The position numbers and the translations under genes are program-made. Shown here piece by piece: positions 46,890-58,494 of a stretch of 64,000 nucleotides of DNA (within the stretch, counting starts at the first letter, position 1; every line of letters begins with the position of its first letter). The stretch covers positions 483,631,900 to 483,695,899 of the forward strand of contig NC_081406.1 of assembly GCF_030272615.1 (NCBI RefSeq). The letters run 5' to 3'. The notes under the pieces are model-generated. The model did not search any database. It worked only from the letters and a program-made list of their open reading frames with translations, and was not told the origin of the DNA. Origin of the DNA: Cryptomeria japonica. Its lineage: Eukaryota > Streptophyta > Pinopsida > Cupressales > Cupressaceae.

Positions 46890-48094
46890 TGTTGGCAATA
46901 TGCTCAATTTTCTTATGTGTTGTCATTTATGTCAACACTATTCTCTGGTTGGATATGGTTCTATTTCGGTTGGTTACTACTATCCCGATTGGCTACTGCT
47001 ATCCTGGATGGACTTGGTTATCAGTGTTTCTGATCCAATATGATCAAATTGGTTGTTTCTATTTTGGATGGTTATATGCTTGTCACATTTAGTTGGTTCA
47101 TGATTTGGTGCTCCAGGAGCTATCGCTTATGTTCTGGATTACCGGTTGATATTTCTTGGTACCAGTTGGCGATATTCGATGATTTGGTTAAGTGATTTTG
47201 GTTTAGCTTATAGAAATGGTTCCTAACATTCTTAAGGTATTCTTGATCATGTTATAATTGTTTGGTGGCTTTGCATTGGCTAGTGTGATGATTTGGTGGT
47301 CCTATTTGGATCCTGTTGGTTATTCTGTGTTATTACACTGAGGGTTTCTACCAGTTGGTGAAACGTGTTGATATAGGTCTTAGCTGAATTTTCAATGGAT
47401 ATAATTATTTGGGAATTTTAATTAGGTCCATGCTATGTAATGTAAATCATAATATTGTTCTGGTGGTATAGTGTGATGTAATTTTTATAATTAAGGTTTA
47501 TGGGTTTAGGGTTTAGCCGACCTTGTTATCAAGGTTGATGATTTGGATTTATAGGTGATATATTATGTAATTTGGGGATCGGTACGAGATCGATAGAGAT
47601 CAAAAGTTATGTCTACATTATCAAACAGAGGTAATTGTGCAAACAAGGTTATATTATTCAGTGAAGGGTTGTTAAGGTTTTGGTATTGTAGGGCAAACAT
47701 CTGTGCTTAACTGAAACTGTATCAAGCATTAGGAGATGCTATTTTCATAGTTTATTTTCTTCAGATTGTAGTCCAATGTTTATGTAAGTCAGTGAGACTT
47801 CCCTTTTTGTGTTGAGAAGTGTGCTCTAGGCGGTTGGCCTGATTGCAAGTGCAATCCCCATAGTAATCATTTCACATATTGTTGCAGAAGTATTATCTGA
47901 TTGTGGGTAGGGTTTCCCACCGTGGTTTTTCCCTTTACTAGGTTTTCCACGTCTATGCTTTCATGTTATATCTTTCACTGTGTTGTTTATATTGTGCTCT
48001 AATAAATTATTTATAATCTACACTAAGTGTTTAATTTGTGGAAAACTAATTCACCCCCCCTCTCAGTTTTCCTCTGGTATATGAGATTCTAACA
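46890..48094 (+). repeat. Element E 3' LTR
   Basis: It is 1205 bases, starting TGTTGGCAATATGC and ending GATTCTAACA. It is free of insertions and has three units of the 19-base repeat at 46961-47017. Confidence 0.9.
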
Positions 48095-49584
48095 TAAACA
48101 CTATGTTTTTTAATGTATATGATTTTTATAGTCAATATGTTACATGTTTTGTGAGATTTGAAATTATATAATTGTCCTTTTGCTTTGGGTTTAGCCTTTA
48201 AATAGACTTCAAGCCCCAAAACTAAGCCTTGGACTTATAAGTATAATGTCATGACACCAACAAGAGTATAAACTAACTCTAGGCATATGGCTATTTTTTT
48301 TTCAAATGGATAAAATTAAGACCATTATAGATGCAATGTCTAGTTTTTCAATACCTTTTTATTTCATTTCAAGTTTTGAATGTATTTTTTATATTTATTA
48401 ATTAATTTTTAAACAAAAATCCCCACAAACTTGAAATGATATATATTACTTTTTTAATTTTTAATTTTAATTTTAAAAAAAAGTTTGTCAAGACATCATT
48501 CTCTATGTGATGGAAAAAGCATGTTATAGATCAAATTATATTTGTTGCACATAAGGGCTTTTAAAGATACTTTAACCTAGTAAAAGAATAATTTAAAAAA
48601 AAAATTATTAAAAAATTATAAAAAGATCCTACTTATACCTAAGATATTATGCATCTTTCCACAAAAGTATTTTAAATAAAAATTTTATTTTCTACATATT
48701 TTATTGCACTTATTAATTTTGTACATTTTATACTAATTCAATTTTTATCATGTAGATATTAAAATAATTTAGATATTTTAAAACTAGAAATAAAATACTA
48801 CATTAATTTTTTTAATACCATGTTAATACTCTATGTGTAAGTGATTTATGTTTTACTCTTGCTATGACAAACTTTTGATTTTAAAGAAAAATGCTTCTAT
48901 TATTTTACGAAAAAAATTGGAATCAACTTATTGCAATCTCCCTCCTCATGCAACTCTTTTGAAGTATCAAATAAAAATGTAGAATGATTTTGTAGTTGTT
49001 TGAAAATGGTCTAGATCAACCTATAGATATTTTATAGCAAGACAAGACTAATGCCCATTTGGAATATAATAAGCTTCTTGTAGCATCCTTTGAAGAGAAA
49101 GTTGCAATGGAGCCATAAAAAAAAAACGCATTAAAAAGAAGGAAAATTTAAAAAATAATAATCTACTTTTTCTATGGTGATGTAAGATTACATCTAGATC
49201 TAGAAGGTCTTGCATTAAAAGTCTACTACAAAATCATCATATATAATGATTTGATTTTTTATTTACATTAATAATGTCAAAATATACCTCAAATAATATT
49301 ATTTGTATTTTAGCCATGCCTCTATAAATTTTTTGAAAAAATATTAAATGGTATTTCATTACATACACAATAAAGTAATTATTTTTCGTTATTTCTATAA
49401 TATAAGGGGGTACACTTAGTAGTAAATTTTTCAATATCTATCCAATTTAATAATTTATATTAAATATTTATTAATTAACTATTTAAAATATAGTTGAGAA
49501 ACTATATGATCTTATCTAACTTTCCACCAAAAAGTTTCAAAAAATACTTAGTAAAATTATATCGGTACACACCCACATGTCTAT
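48095..49584. other. AT-rich spacer
   Basis: This is low-complexity AT-rich DNA without a convincing gene, LTR boundary or repeat partner in the window. It may be old repeat sequence beyond recognition. Confidence 0.5.
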
Positions 49585-50200
49585 TGAAGAGGGGGAAATG
49601 AGAAAGATGTAAGATTCTAATGGTTAGCATCCAAAGAAAACATAAAACATTAAACAAACCACATATACCTTGCTAATTCTACCTTCTCCTTCGGATGAGA
49701 CCTTAGGCAAATTGAAGAATACACCCCTTCCTCACTTGAGTGGATTGGTCCTTGATGGGTGTGTGGAATGCTCTCAAAGTGCTCAACAAGATAGGTATGG
49801 AATTGAATTTAAGGATGATGATAGATGAGATGAATTGGATTAGATGTTTGAAATATTATGTTGATATGATAGGAGGAAGATAGAACATAAATGGGTAGCA
49901 TGAGGATGCTATGAGAAGTGTATGCTTTTGTGAGGAAATGATCCTCCAATTTATAGATTGGAGGAGGCCAATGAAGGGCCAAGATTTATTTGCTTATGGA
50001 GGGTTGAGATTGATTTGAGATAGAAGGCATGGATCAAGGGTGTCTTGGGAAAATAAACAAGAATATAAAATTCCTTGAGAAGAGGGGGGAAAGAAAATTT
50101 TAATTTCAAAATGAGGAATTAAAAATTCCAAAATAAGGATGCATTGAGGGACTCAAAGAAATTTGAATTTCTTTGAGAGACTCAATGTTGATGTGACATG
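49585..50200 (-). mobile_element. Truncated LTR of the G family
   Basis: On the plus strand it starts tgaagagggggaaat, the complement of the end of solo LTR G. It then follows G in reverse (for example a ccttgatccatgccttctat-type word, and the acatcaacattgagtctctc region) until 50200, where the match stops. The remaining third of the LTR is missing. Confidence 0.7.
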
Positions 50201-50669
50201 ATTTATTGCTTGTTCTTGTGATTTCTTACGAATTTGATTTTGTAGGTTGAAGGTTCCTTTTAATGCATGGTTAAATTCTCTATCCACGCATCTATCAAGT
50301 ATATTTGTGCTTTGATGGCATGCGAGGGTAGCAAGTGCAGAGGCGGAGCTAGGGCATCTGTGCCCTAGCTCACGTTCATTTTCGCATAGGGGGGGTTCTG
50401 ATCGGCCTTGCAAGGAGAGGGGTGAAGTTATTATTTTTTTGTTTGTTGCAGGTAGCTACTCGGGGGTGTCGAGGGTGAAAGGGTCATGTTTCTCTATCTG
50501 CTGTTGTGGATTGGTGGTGTCGGCAGGGTTGGGAGGGCTCATGTTTGGGAGCCTTCCTAGGTGGAGATTGGGAGTTGAGAGGGGTGGGTTATTTCAAGGG
50601 GAGGTTTTTTCTTGTCCCTTATCCGGTAGGGGTGGGGGTTTTCTATCATGCATGATGGTTGGTTTGTGA

Positions 50670-51268
50670 CAAGTGGTTTCAGAGGCTTCTCGTAGCTTGG
50701 ATTTTCGAACAACTTTGGGTCTGAAATCCTTGAATCATGGCGTTAAGACTTTTGATAATAATCTTTTTGCTCCCAACTCAGGGGTTGCCAGCGTTGGTGT
50801 ATCCAATGGATCCTAGATTATGAAGTTTAACGACTATCTGGAGAGTTGCAAAGAGAGGTCGAAATTGGTAATTCTGCCTGAGATGATTGCAGAGGATGTT
50901 GAATATTTTTCAAAGCATTCGCTTTACTGCAAATATTTGGGGATGAGGGTTTCATTGCAATTTTTGGAAAATTTAGCTCAGAGGACTTCGGTGCCAGAAG
51001 GGGAAATGGATATCATGTTGCTGGAAAACAATTATTTCATGGTTACTTTCAATTGTATGGAGGATTGCAATAGGGTCTTTGAAGGAGGCCCATATTTTAA
51101 TAACCAGGTGGGGTTGTTTATCAAACCTTGGCATGCAGGATTTAACCCTTTGGAGGAACTCCCGAATCGGGTACTAGTTTGAGTTAGATTACCTTTTTTT
51201 CCGGTGGAATGTTGCCGAGAGGATGTACTGTGGATGACAATTTCATTGCTTGGGAATCCTATTGGATC
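50670..51268 (+). pseudogene. LINE ORF1, N-terminal part
   Basis: The open frame can be read from about 50670; a start codon is not certain, and a TAG precedes the Met at 50820. The segment FMVTFNCMEDCNRVFEGGPY, then FIKPWHAGFNPLEELPN and RLPFFPVEC, is typical of the DUF4283 domain found in ORF1 of plant L1-type LINEs, a nucleic-acid-binding chaperone-like module. A TGA at 51180 stands where Trp is usual. J interrupts the frame just after LGNPIG, and the frame continues in register at 55853. Confidence 0.78.
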
Positions 51269-52371
51269 TGTCGTGCCCAAACTTCAGGGCACAAAAATGG
51301 AACAACAAATTTTTTTTGACATCAAGAACTCGCAATATATCCTAATAATAATATTAACTTTATTAGAGTTTTGTCTTATCTAGGGTGAGAATAAAATTGT
51401 TTACTACGGTTGGGTTAATTAACCAACTCGAACGAGCGACTAGTTTAGTGAAGATTAAATTAGTATCACGGATTATTGGCTAGCTCAATTACCTAACTCA
51501 AGTTGTCGCTAATTAAAAACAAAGGTTAATTGGTTATCTTCGTGAGTTTAATCATTCCCATTCATATAATGAGAATACCAATAATTAATTGATGCTCATG
51601 CAAAATTTATTATTTAAATCCAACCGATGAGGGTTCGAATTTCTATAAGGTCATTTGCCCAGTAAGACCGACAAAAGCTAAAGCCAATTCTAATTTTTTT
51701 TCAATCCCCTTAATTATGATGATTTAATTAAATTTGGCCCAAACTGGTCACCAAGGGCTTATGGTCCATAAAATTAATTCTACAATTTCTCCTTTTAAAT
51801 TTTCCTAACGTCCAAATATATAGGGGAAAGTCCATTGATTAATTAAATATATTAATGGATTTAACGTATAGTTTATCCAACGATATTAATCCTTTCCTTT
51901 TAAACCCCTTGAATTTACTATATTAAAATTTAAATTTTCTAAAGAATAAAAAAAAACATATAATAATTCCATCATAAAAATAACCCTATTTATTAATTAA
52001 AATTAAAATTTTTTTTTTTTAAACACTCATTTAAATCTCCCATCTCAAATTTTAAATTCCCTAACATAAAGACATCCTTAATTTTTAAAATGCTATCCCT
52101 AATTAAAACTACATTTTAATGCTCCCATATATATATATATATATAAAATCCCTAAAATGCTAACCCCAACCCGAAATTGGGTTAGGGTTGCATTTCTATA
52201 TAATCCCACTTGTTTTATTTTTCTTATTATTTTATGCCCTAACCCGAAATGGGTTAGGGTTTATTAAACTACTTTTTTTTTGAATTGGGGGGAAAGTGTG
52301 TGATTGCAGGTACGGAGGCGAAATAGGGTACGGTGGAGGGTTTCGAAGCGGGGAGAAAGGAGGAAGTGCGC

Positions 52372-52607
52372 GGGGGGGGGGGGGGGGGGAGGGTTTCCGG
52401 GTGCCGCTGTGCATACACACAGTGGCGGACGGCATAACCACCGCCCACTGTGTATACACACAGTGGCGGGCGCCGCTCACTGTGCGTAGCACAGTGGCGG
52501 CCGCAACCGCTCCACTGTGTTACACACAGTGCGGTGCCCTTCGGCGCCGCCCACTGTGTGTAGCACAGTGGCTCGGCCGTGGCGGTCCACTATGTTACAC
52601 ACAGTGG
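52372..52607. repeat. Poly-G run and six-hairpin array in J
   Basis: A run of 18 G (52372-52389) is followed by six short hairpins, at 52406-52425, 52445-52466, 52478-52496, 52512-52531, 52551-52571 and 52587-52607. Each has arms of the type CCACTGTGT and ACACAGTGG around a 3-5 base loop; CACTGTGC-GTA-GCACAGTG is a perfect case. Linkers are GC-rich. The open frames here are products of the repeat. Confidence 0.85.
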
Positions 52608-52719
52608 CCCACGGCTCGGTGCCCCTGTCTTCCCACATTTTTTTTAAAAAAAAAAATCTTTTAATATTTCGAGGGTTTAAATTTTATATGATGTGTTTTT
52701 TTCTTTTTTTTTAAAATAT

Positions 52720-53110
52720 CAAATATATATATATGGTGCACATCATCATATATGAATATGTAAATATATATATATATTTGTATATATATATTTATATATA
52801 CATATAAACACTGTTATGATCAGAACATAACATATATGTATATATATTTTCCAAAGGCTTCCACAGAGTATGTTTTCAGATGCAGGAATATATAAATATA
52901 GTTAAGATTAGGAAGTCTATTCTACAATATTTTTAGCACAGCAGCATGTAATCTTTTGTATATTTTCGTTGTACAGGAATTACACAAGGACAAAACATGT
53001 TTCCTTCTTTTTTTTTTTTTGTTGCAGGGATAAACACCTAAAGGAATTTTTATATATATCTATATATATATATAAGTGTATATATATTTTTCAATATATA
53101 TATATATACC
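52720..53110. repeat. TA-rich microsatellite stretches in J
   Basis: Runs of (TA)n with small interruptions lie at about 52720-52800 and 53050-53110. I see no other content. Confidence 0.75.
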
Positions 53111-55852
53111 TATATATTTACAGTTATATTCAACTAAATGTTATGAAAATAGGGTTGGAAACCCTTATAATGTTTTGAGATTCTAACATCTTACATTCTG
53201 ATCTTAGTCTCTTAACAGCATACGACTGAGTCTTATTTTTCTTCTCTCTCTTTTTTTTTACAGTCTTACAACATGTTTTCTATAGTGATGTATAAATGCT
53301 AGGTCTTTTATTTTCAGTTGTGCCTAAATAGAGTAAAAAAAGTAACAAAATAACAGTAAATGAACTTTGCAAGAATTTACTCCACATAATGCATTCCCCC
53401 CTTTTTTTTTCTTTCTTAACTTATATTTGCAGAAATAAACATGACAACAGAATTCTTTTTTTTTGAGACAGAATTTGATACAATTTACAACAACCTAATA
53501 AATGTTCAGAACTTAAATAAAAAGGTATTTTGCCTACAGAATATTTGAATACTAGGGTACACATTTACAATGGATGAAAGTAACCCCAACTAGTCTCTCA
53601 TTCTTAATGATGAGGACTTGAACAATAAAAAAAATACATTTCTTTAAATAGAAACAAAAGAATCAACTTAAGCCCTTTATTTACATTGTATTCCTTTGTT
53701 TTGCAACAATTCATAAATTACATTTTTTTGCTTTCCTGCATCTAAATAGAAATCTGAATCTGAATAAAGATCTGCAACCAAACGAATCTGCAACTCCTAG
53801 ATCTTTTTCCCAGCAACCTGCATATAAAACTTTAGGATTGTGACCATGGGATGCTCACCTCCCAGCCTAGGCTTACCAGAAGCCACCCGAGCTAGGAGAA
53901 TCAAGACCTAGACGGGGTTACAACCAAGCAATACAACAAGAAAAAGGGAAAGAAAATAACACAACAGAGACACCCTTTCCCAAGCTGAAACTCCATCACA
54001 AAATGTGATGCCTTATTAGGGTGGAAGTGGACCAAGTACCCTAGGGGAGAAATCTGCTAAATAAAACTTACAGCCAACTCATGGCACCCATGAATGCATA
54101 ACCAGAATTCATCCTTAATCCCTACACCCTTATGACCCCCAAAAAGGCAACCATGCCATATTTGTACCCCTTATGACCCCCAAGTAGAAATAACACAAAA
54201 GAAAGCAGCAAGGGTCTCATGGACAGACCCTTGAGATCACTCTCAAAATGAGAGCCTCTCACCCTAAGCGCTGTCAAGCTCCTTCCACCCCCAAGACCAA
54301 TCTTTCCTCCCAAGGAAAGGATGGTCTTGAAACACTCCCCAAACACAACATTACATAAAACAGATATAAACAAGAAACACATAAATTTTACAAATACAAC
54401 ACAATAAACAGTTACAGCAATTTGCATTCAAACATTCTATAACATTTCTACATTTACATAAGAGGGGAAAGGATAACACCAACCTTGATCTGCCAAGGGA
54501 AATCTATGGGAAGGATTGATGAAGAGCTGCCCAATCCTCAATCTTTTTCTACAATTCCTTAGCCCCCCAAATCTGCTATCCTAAAACTGATTTTTCTTTT
54601 CAAAATTTTCCAAAAATCTCCCAGGATGGAGAGTGGGTGCTTAGCTCACTAAGCTTCCATTCTTAGCCTAAGAAGGCCTCTCTCACTCCTTCCAACCTCT
54701 TGGATAGAGTGAGGGATCCCCCATTGGATTGGTCTTCCCTAGGTCTTACACACTCCCTAACCTAGGTGTCTAGAGAAGGGAAATGGAATGGGGAAGAGGG
54801 ATTACTCCCTTCAAGAAGGTTCTCCTACCAAGGAGGGCACTCCTATAGATGGAATTCGTCCATCTTGGGAAAAGCACTTTTTTGGGTGGTTAAACAAGTG
54901 CTAAGGGAAAGACACATGGCTAATTTTGGCCTTCACTCATAGGTACCCCATGAGGCCTAATAGAAATGCTCTAAAATTGACTCTAGGAGTTGATTTGACC
55001 TTCAGAAAGTCCACCTGAAGTTAACCTATGGGTCAACTCTGAGTTGACCTTCCTTGTGGCTCACTAACCTAGATTTCTTGGTTCCTTCAAGGATAATTAG
55101 GAGATATAACAATTAACAAAAATAAAACTTTCCAAAAAGGTGACAAGACAAATTGCCAACACAACATACTACATAGGTGTCAAGTGACACTACAAAATAA
55201 TTCCACATCACAATACACACATGGCAATTGTCCCTTACGCAATTTAAACAATCCAATAAATACCATTTACACTCATGCAACATTTTACATTTACGAATAA
55301 AATACAGTACATACGGGGTGTTGTCTCTCCAAATAGACAACCCCTGGTTTTACTAACGCACATTGGCCTAGGCTTGATTCTCCATAATATTTCCATCGTC
55401 ACATGGATAATTTCCTGCACATCTCAATTTAAACATTAGTACTTCCCAAATAGCCTCATATAATATATAACACATAATCAGAATACAATACATTCATTCT
55501 GCAAAGACTTGTCATCATAAAATACGATTGTCATAAATCAAAGCAATTCATCATAATCCCCAAAATTTGATCCCTCTACAAGATATGCAAACGTATTCCT
55601 AACATTATAACAAATCCTGAAATTCAGATAATAACATACATCATCACAATATTACCCTAATCTAGAATCATATAATATTCTATAATCCACAAGGCATAGA
55701 AATGGAGCATCAAATATATATCAATATTACCAAAAATCGTGGAATCATAAAAAGTTCTATATCCATGGTGTGTCAAAACTAGCATCCAAAATAGTTCCAA
55801 AATGAAAATAACTGAAGAGATAGGATGGGTCAGGTTAGGGCCTCACAGGATC

Positions 55853-56675
55853 TTCATCGCAAACCTTGGGGAGAAAGGTAATGACTTTCACTCATATTTG
55901 TGTCGAAATTGATCCTAGTAAGCCTTTGCTAGATGCTATAGATATGTGTGCGATCTCTTATTCTTGGGTCCAACAACTTGATTATGAGACCTTATCATTT
56001 TGGTGTCACCTATGTCATGAGTATGGTTATTTGCAGTGCAAGTTCCCTAGGTATAAATTGTCTATGCATCAGCCTCAATAGCTATCTCATAACCTTGATG
56101 TGGCTGATAAAGGTAAAGCTCCCATGTCTGGTGTGATTGTGGGAGCTTATGGCTTTGTCCTAGTTAAGACAAAGAATAGGAACCATGGATAAAATAGATC
56201 TCTATAGGAACATTGGGAGGAGAATACTTTTAATAGATTTGAAGCTTTGGATGACCTTAGTCAGCAGGAGGTGAACCTGGGGTCGATCCCCTTGGATCAT
56301 AGTGCAGTAGCGTTGATGCCTGATAGTGTGAACTTGGATCCTACTCAGGATCTGCAGGAGGTTGTAAGTCAACAGATGGAGATGGATCAGTAGGTATTGG
56401 CTCAGATGGGACCCATCTCTAGTGCTGGAATGAAGATAGTTGGTGGGGATGTTTCTCCTGCAACACAAAAATTAAACTTTGTTGGGGTTAAAAGTAATAA
56501 GATCTCTTTACACCTGGGTCTTCTTCAGAAAGATATCAAGAAAGGTGCAATGGAGAAGAACTCAAAGGTTGGTAGAAAAAAGGATTTGGATAAGTTTAAA
56601 TTGATGGGGGAGAACTTGGTTGAGTTGGGGTCAGTAAAGACTCTGGATTCTCATTTTTCTAACCCCCTAAAATGA
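55853..56675 (+). pseudogene. LINE ORF1, C-terminal part with zinc knuckle
   Basis: Continuing in frame from 51268, it reads TLGRKVMTFTHICVEIDPSKPLLDAI and then FWCHLCHEYGYLQCKF, a CCHC knuckle in which the His and the last Cys are replaced by Tyr and Phe. A hydrophilic, acidic tail follows. Stops at about 56079, 56189, 56201 and 56391 are TAG, TAA, TAG and TAG. The final TGA (56673-56675) overlaps the start of ORF2 as ATGA. Confidence 0.8.
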
Positions 56676-58494
56676 TTGTGCTTTCATGGAATGTGAGGGG
56701 CTTGAATAGTGGCCCTAGACAAAAATTTTTCTGGGAATTGATTAGGAATCATTCTCCTGATGTCCTTTTCTTGTAGGAAACTAAAATTTCAATAGAATGT
56801 ATGTTGGGTCCGGTGCCTAAGCTATAGGGGAGAGGTGAATGTCAGTGTATTGGGGCAGTTGGCTCCTCTGGAGGTGTGGCCTATCTTTGGAACCCCTTGA
56901 GGATTCACCCTACTTGGTGGGTTTCTTCTAGATCATCCTTATCCAAGGTGGCCTCTAGTCTTGAGACTGGGGAATATATCCCGATTTCTAACATTTATGC
57001 CCCCACTAATCTTCAGGGTAAGCAAAATTTGTGGTCTCATATTACTTTTATGCGTGGGCTTGTTCCTTTTCATCCGTGGATTATGGCGGGTGATTTCAAT
57101 GCCATCTTATATTTGAGTGAGAAGAAGGGATGTGTTATGTGGTTGCAGCCTTCTTCCTTCCTTCTCTGGGATAGTTTATCAACCTCAAATCTTGTTGACA
57201 TCAATCTTAGTAATGGTTTGTTCACTTGGAACAATAGGAGATTAGAGGAGTATTGGATTTCGGAGTGGCTGGATCGGTTTTTGGTTTCTAATTTTTGGAT
57301 CGGTGGGGGATGGTCCACTTGCTCAGAAATTTTAGATTGGAAAGGTTCAGACCACTGGCCCATCAAATTGGTGTCCTCTTCTGCTTGGTTCGCTCACTCT
57401 CCTTTTTTCAAATTCCAACTTATGTGGTTGTGAGATTCTTCTTTGCAGGTTCAGGTTGCAGAGTGGTAGAAGAAAGGGAGGCCAGCCTATGGCACTTCCA
57501 TGTACACTTTTGCCAAGCAACTGCAATTTGTTAAGTTTCAGCTTAAGTGGTGGAATCGTCAGTGTTTTGGTAATTTCTCTCTTGCTAAGACAACTACTCA
57601 ATTAGAGTTGAATGGAATTACTAGAGAGATTAGAGAGCATAGATTGTTAGAAGCCTTTCTAAGGGAGGAAGTCAGGGCAGTCAAGGTTTTAGAGGAGTGG
57701 GAGCTTAGGGAGGAAATCTACTGGAAACAGAGAGCTTGGATTAATTCACTTCAAGAGGGAGACATGAATATTATGTTCTTCTTCAATTCGGTGAAAGCGA
57801 GAAGGCATGGCAATTCCATCGCTACCCTAGTTAATGATAGAGGAGAGCAATGTTTATCCTTGCAAGAGATTTCTAGGGAGTCTATGCAGTATTTTGAATC
57901 CCTTTTTAGGGAGGATTCTCAGGGGGAATCGGAAGAGGAAATTCAGGATCTTGCTTGTATCCTTTCTCTAGTTACTAGGGAGATGAATGAGTAGCTAATG
58001 GGCCCCAATTTGTTGGATGATCTTGAGAGGATTGTTTTTCACATGAAGAAGGGGAAGGCGAGACCAGATAGGTTCTCGATTGAGTTCTATCAAGAATTCT
58101 AGGATATTATCAAATTGGACTTATTGGAGGTGGTCCAAGAGTCCTAGAGGAGTAAGCAAATGCTTTGGGCTTTGAATGCAACTTTCATTGCGCTCATCCC
58201 CAAGTGTGATGGGGCTAACCGATTAGGCTAGTTCCATCATATTTCCCTTTGTAATGTGATTTATAAGATTATTTTAAAGTTGATAGCGGAAAGGTTGAAG
58301 AATTGGCTTGGGGGGGTCATTTTAGAAGAGCAGAGTGGGTTTGTGCAGGGCTGTCAAATCTTGGACGGAGTGGTCATCGCTACTAAGACCATTCATTCTA
58401 TGGCAGCTTCTAAGGAAAAAGATTTGTTTATCAAGCTGGACATGGCAAAGGCTTATGGTAGAGTCTGATGGTCCTTTCTCTAGAAGATTCTTAG
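56672..58494 (+). pseudogene. LINE ORF2: endonuclease and start of reverse transcriptase
   Basis: The ATG at 56672 begins MIVLSWNVRGLNS, the standard start of the APE-like endonuclease. Further motifs are DVLFL*ETK, ISNIYAPT, the catalytic MAGDFNAIL and GSDHWPIKL. After a linker (FKFQLKWWNRQCFG, then REEIYWKQRAW) the reverse transcriptase begins: IALIPKCDGA, ISLCNVIYKII, SGFVQGCQILDGV and DMAKAYGRV. In the last motif Gly stands in place of the family's catalytic Asp (AYDRV). There are ten stops, eight of them TAG, and no frameshift. Element I cuts the frame at 58494, so the YADD box is outside the window. Confidence 0.88.

Larger units (their letters stand above)
36872..48094 (+). mobile_element. 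Element E: Ty1/Copia retrotransposon carrying three solo LTRs
   Basis: The right LTR is 46890-48094. The left LTR is 36872-40434, less two solo LTRs (G and F). The primer site lies at 40437 and the polypurine tract at 46876-46889. Inside, in Copia order, are gag, protease, integrase and reverse transcriptase-RNase H, all related to those of element D. A third solo LTR (H) sits after the coding part. The first 60 or so bases of the left LTR are missing, so no target duplication can be read. Stops are frequent, mostly TAG, while the whole of pol stays in one frame. It looks older than D. Confidence 0.9.
51269..55847. mobile_element. Insertion J: 4.6 kb TG...CA unit, probable giant solo LTR
   Basis: It starts TGTCGTGCCCAAAC and ends GGGCCTCACA, flanked by a perfect target duplication ggatc (51264-51268 and 55848-55852). 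I find no second LTR copy, primer site or coding frame inside, so a solo LTR is the simplest reading; a non-autonomous element is the alternative. Orientation is not clear because both ends look like LTR ends on either strand. It is mostly AT-rich with one GC-rich island (52290-52630). The part from 53110 to the end shows no gene. Confidence 0.68.
50201..58494 (+). mobile_element. LINE (non-LTR retrotransposon), split by J and by element I
   Basis: The coding part has a plant L1-type layout: ORF1 with a DUF4283-like domain and a zinc knuckle, then ORF2 with an endonuclease and reverse transcriptase. J (51269-55847) splits ORF1 and element I splits ORF2 at 58494; the rest lies beyond the window. 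The 5' end is not defined; the G-rich stretch 50330-50660 could be the 5' untranslated region. The coding frames keep register throughout and are broken only by stops. Confidence 0.82.

Noticed and set aside
48095-49584. A possible host gene in the only stretch without recognised elements.
   Set aside because: It is AT-rich with no open frame above about 65 codons, no splice-linked coding pattern and no RNA gene signature that I can see.
52406-52607. CRISPR-like appearance of regularly spaced palindromic repeats.
   Set aside because: Units are short and variable, there are only six, the host is a plant, and no cas-like gene is present.
52232-52714. Several overlapping open frames on both strands with Gly-, Pro- or Arg-rich products.
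   Set aside because: They come from the G run and hairpin array; no domain, no consistent frame, and repeat-derived residues.
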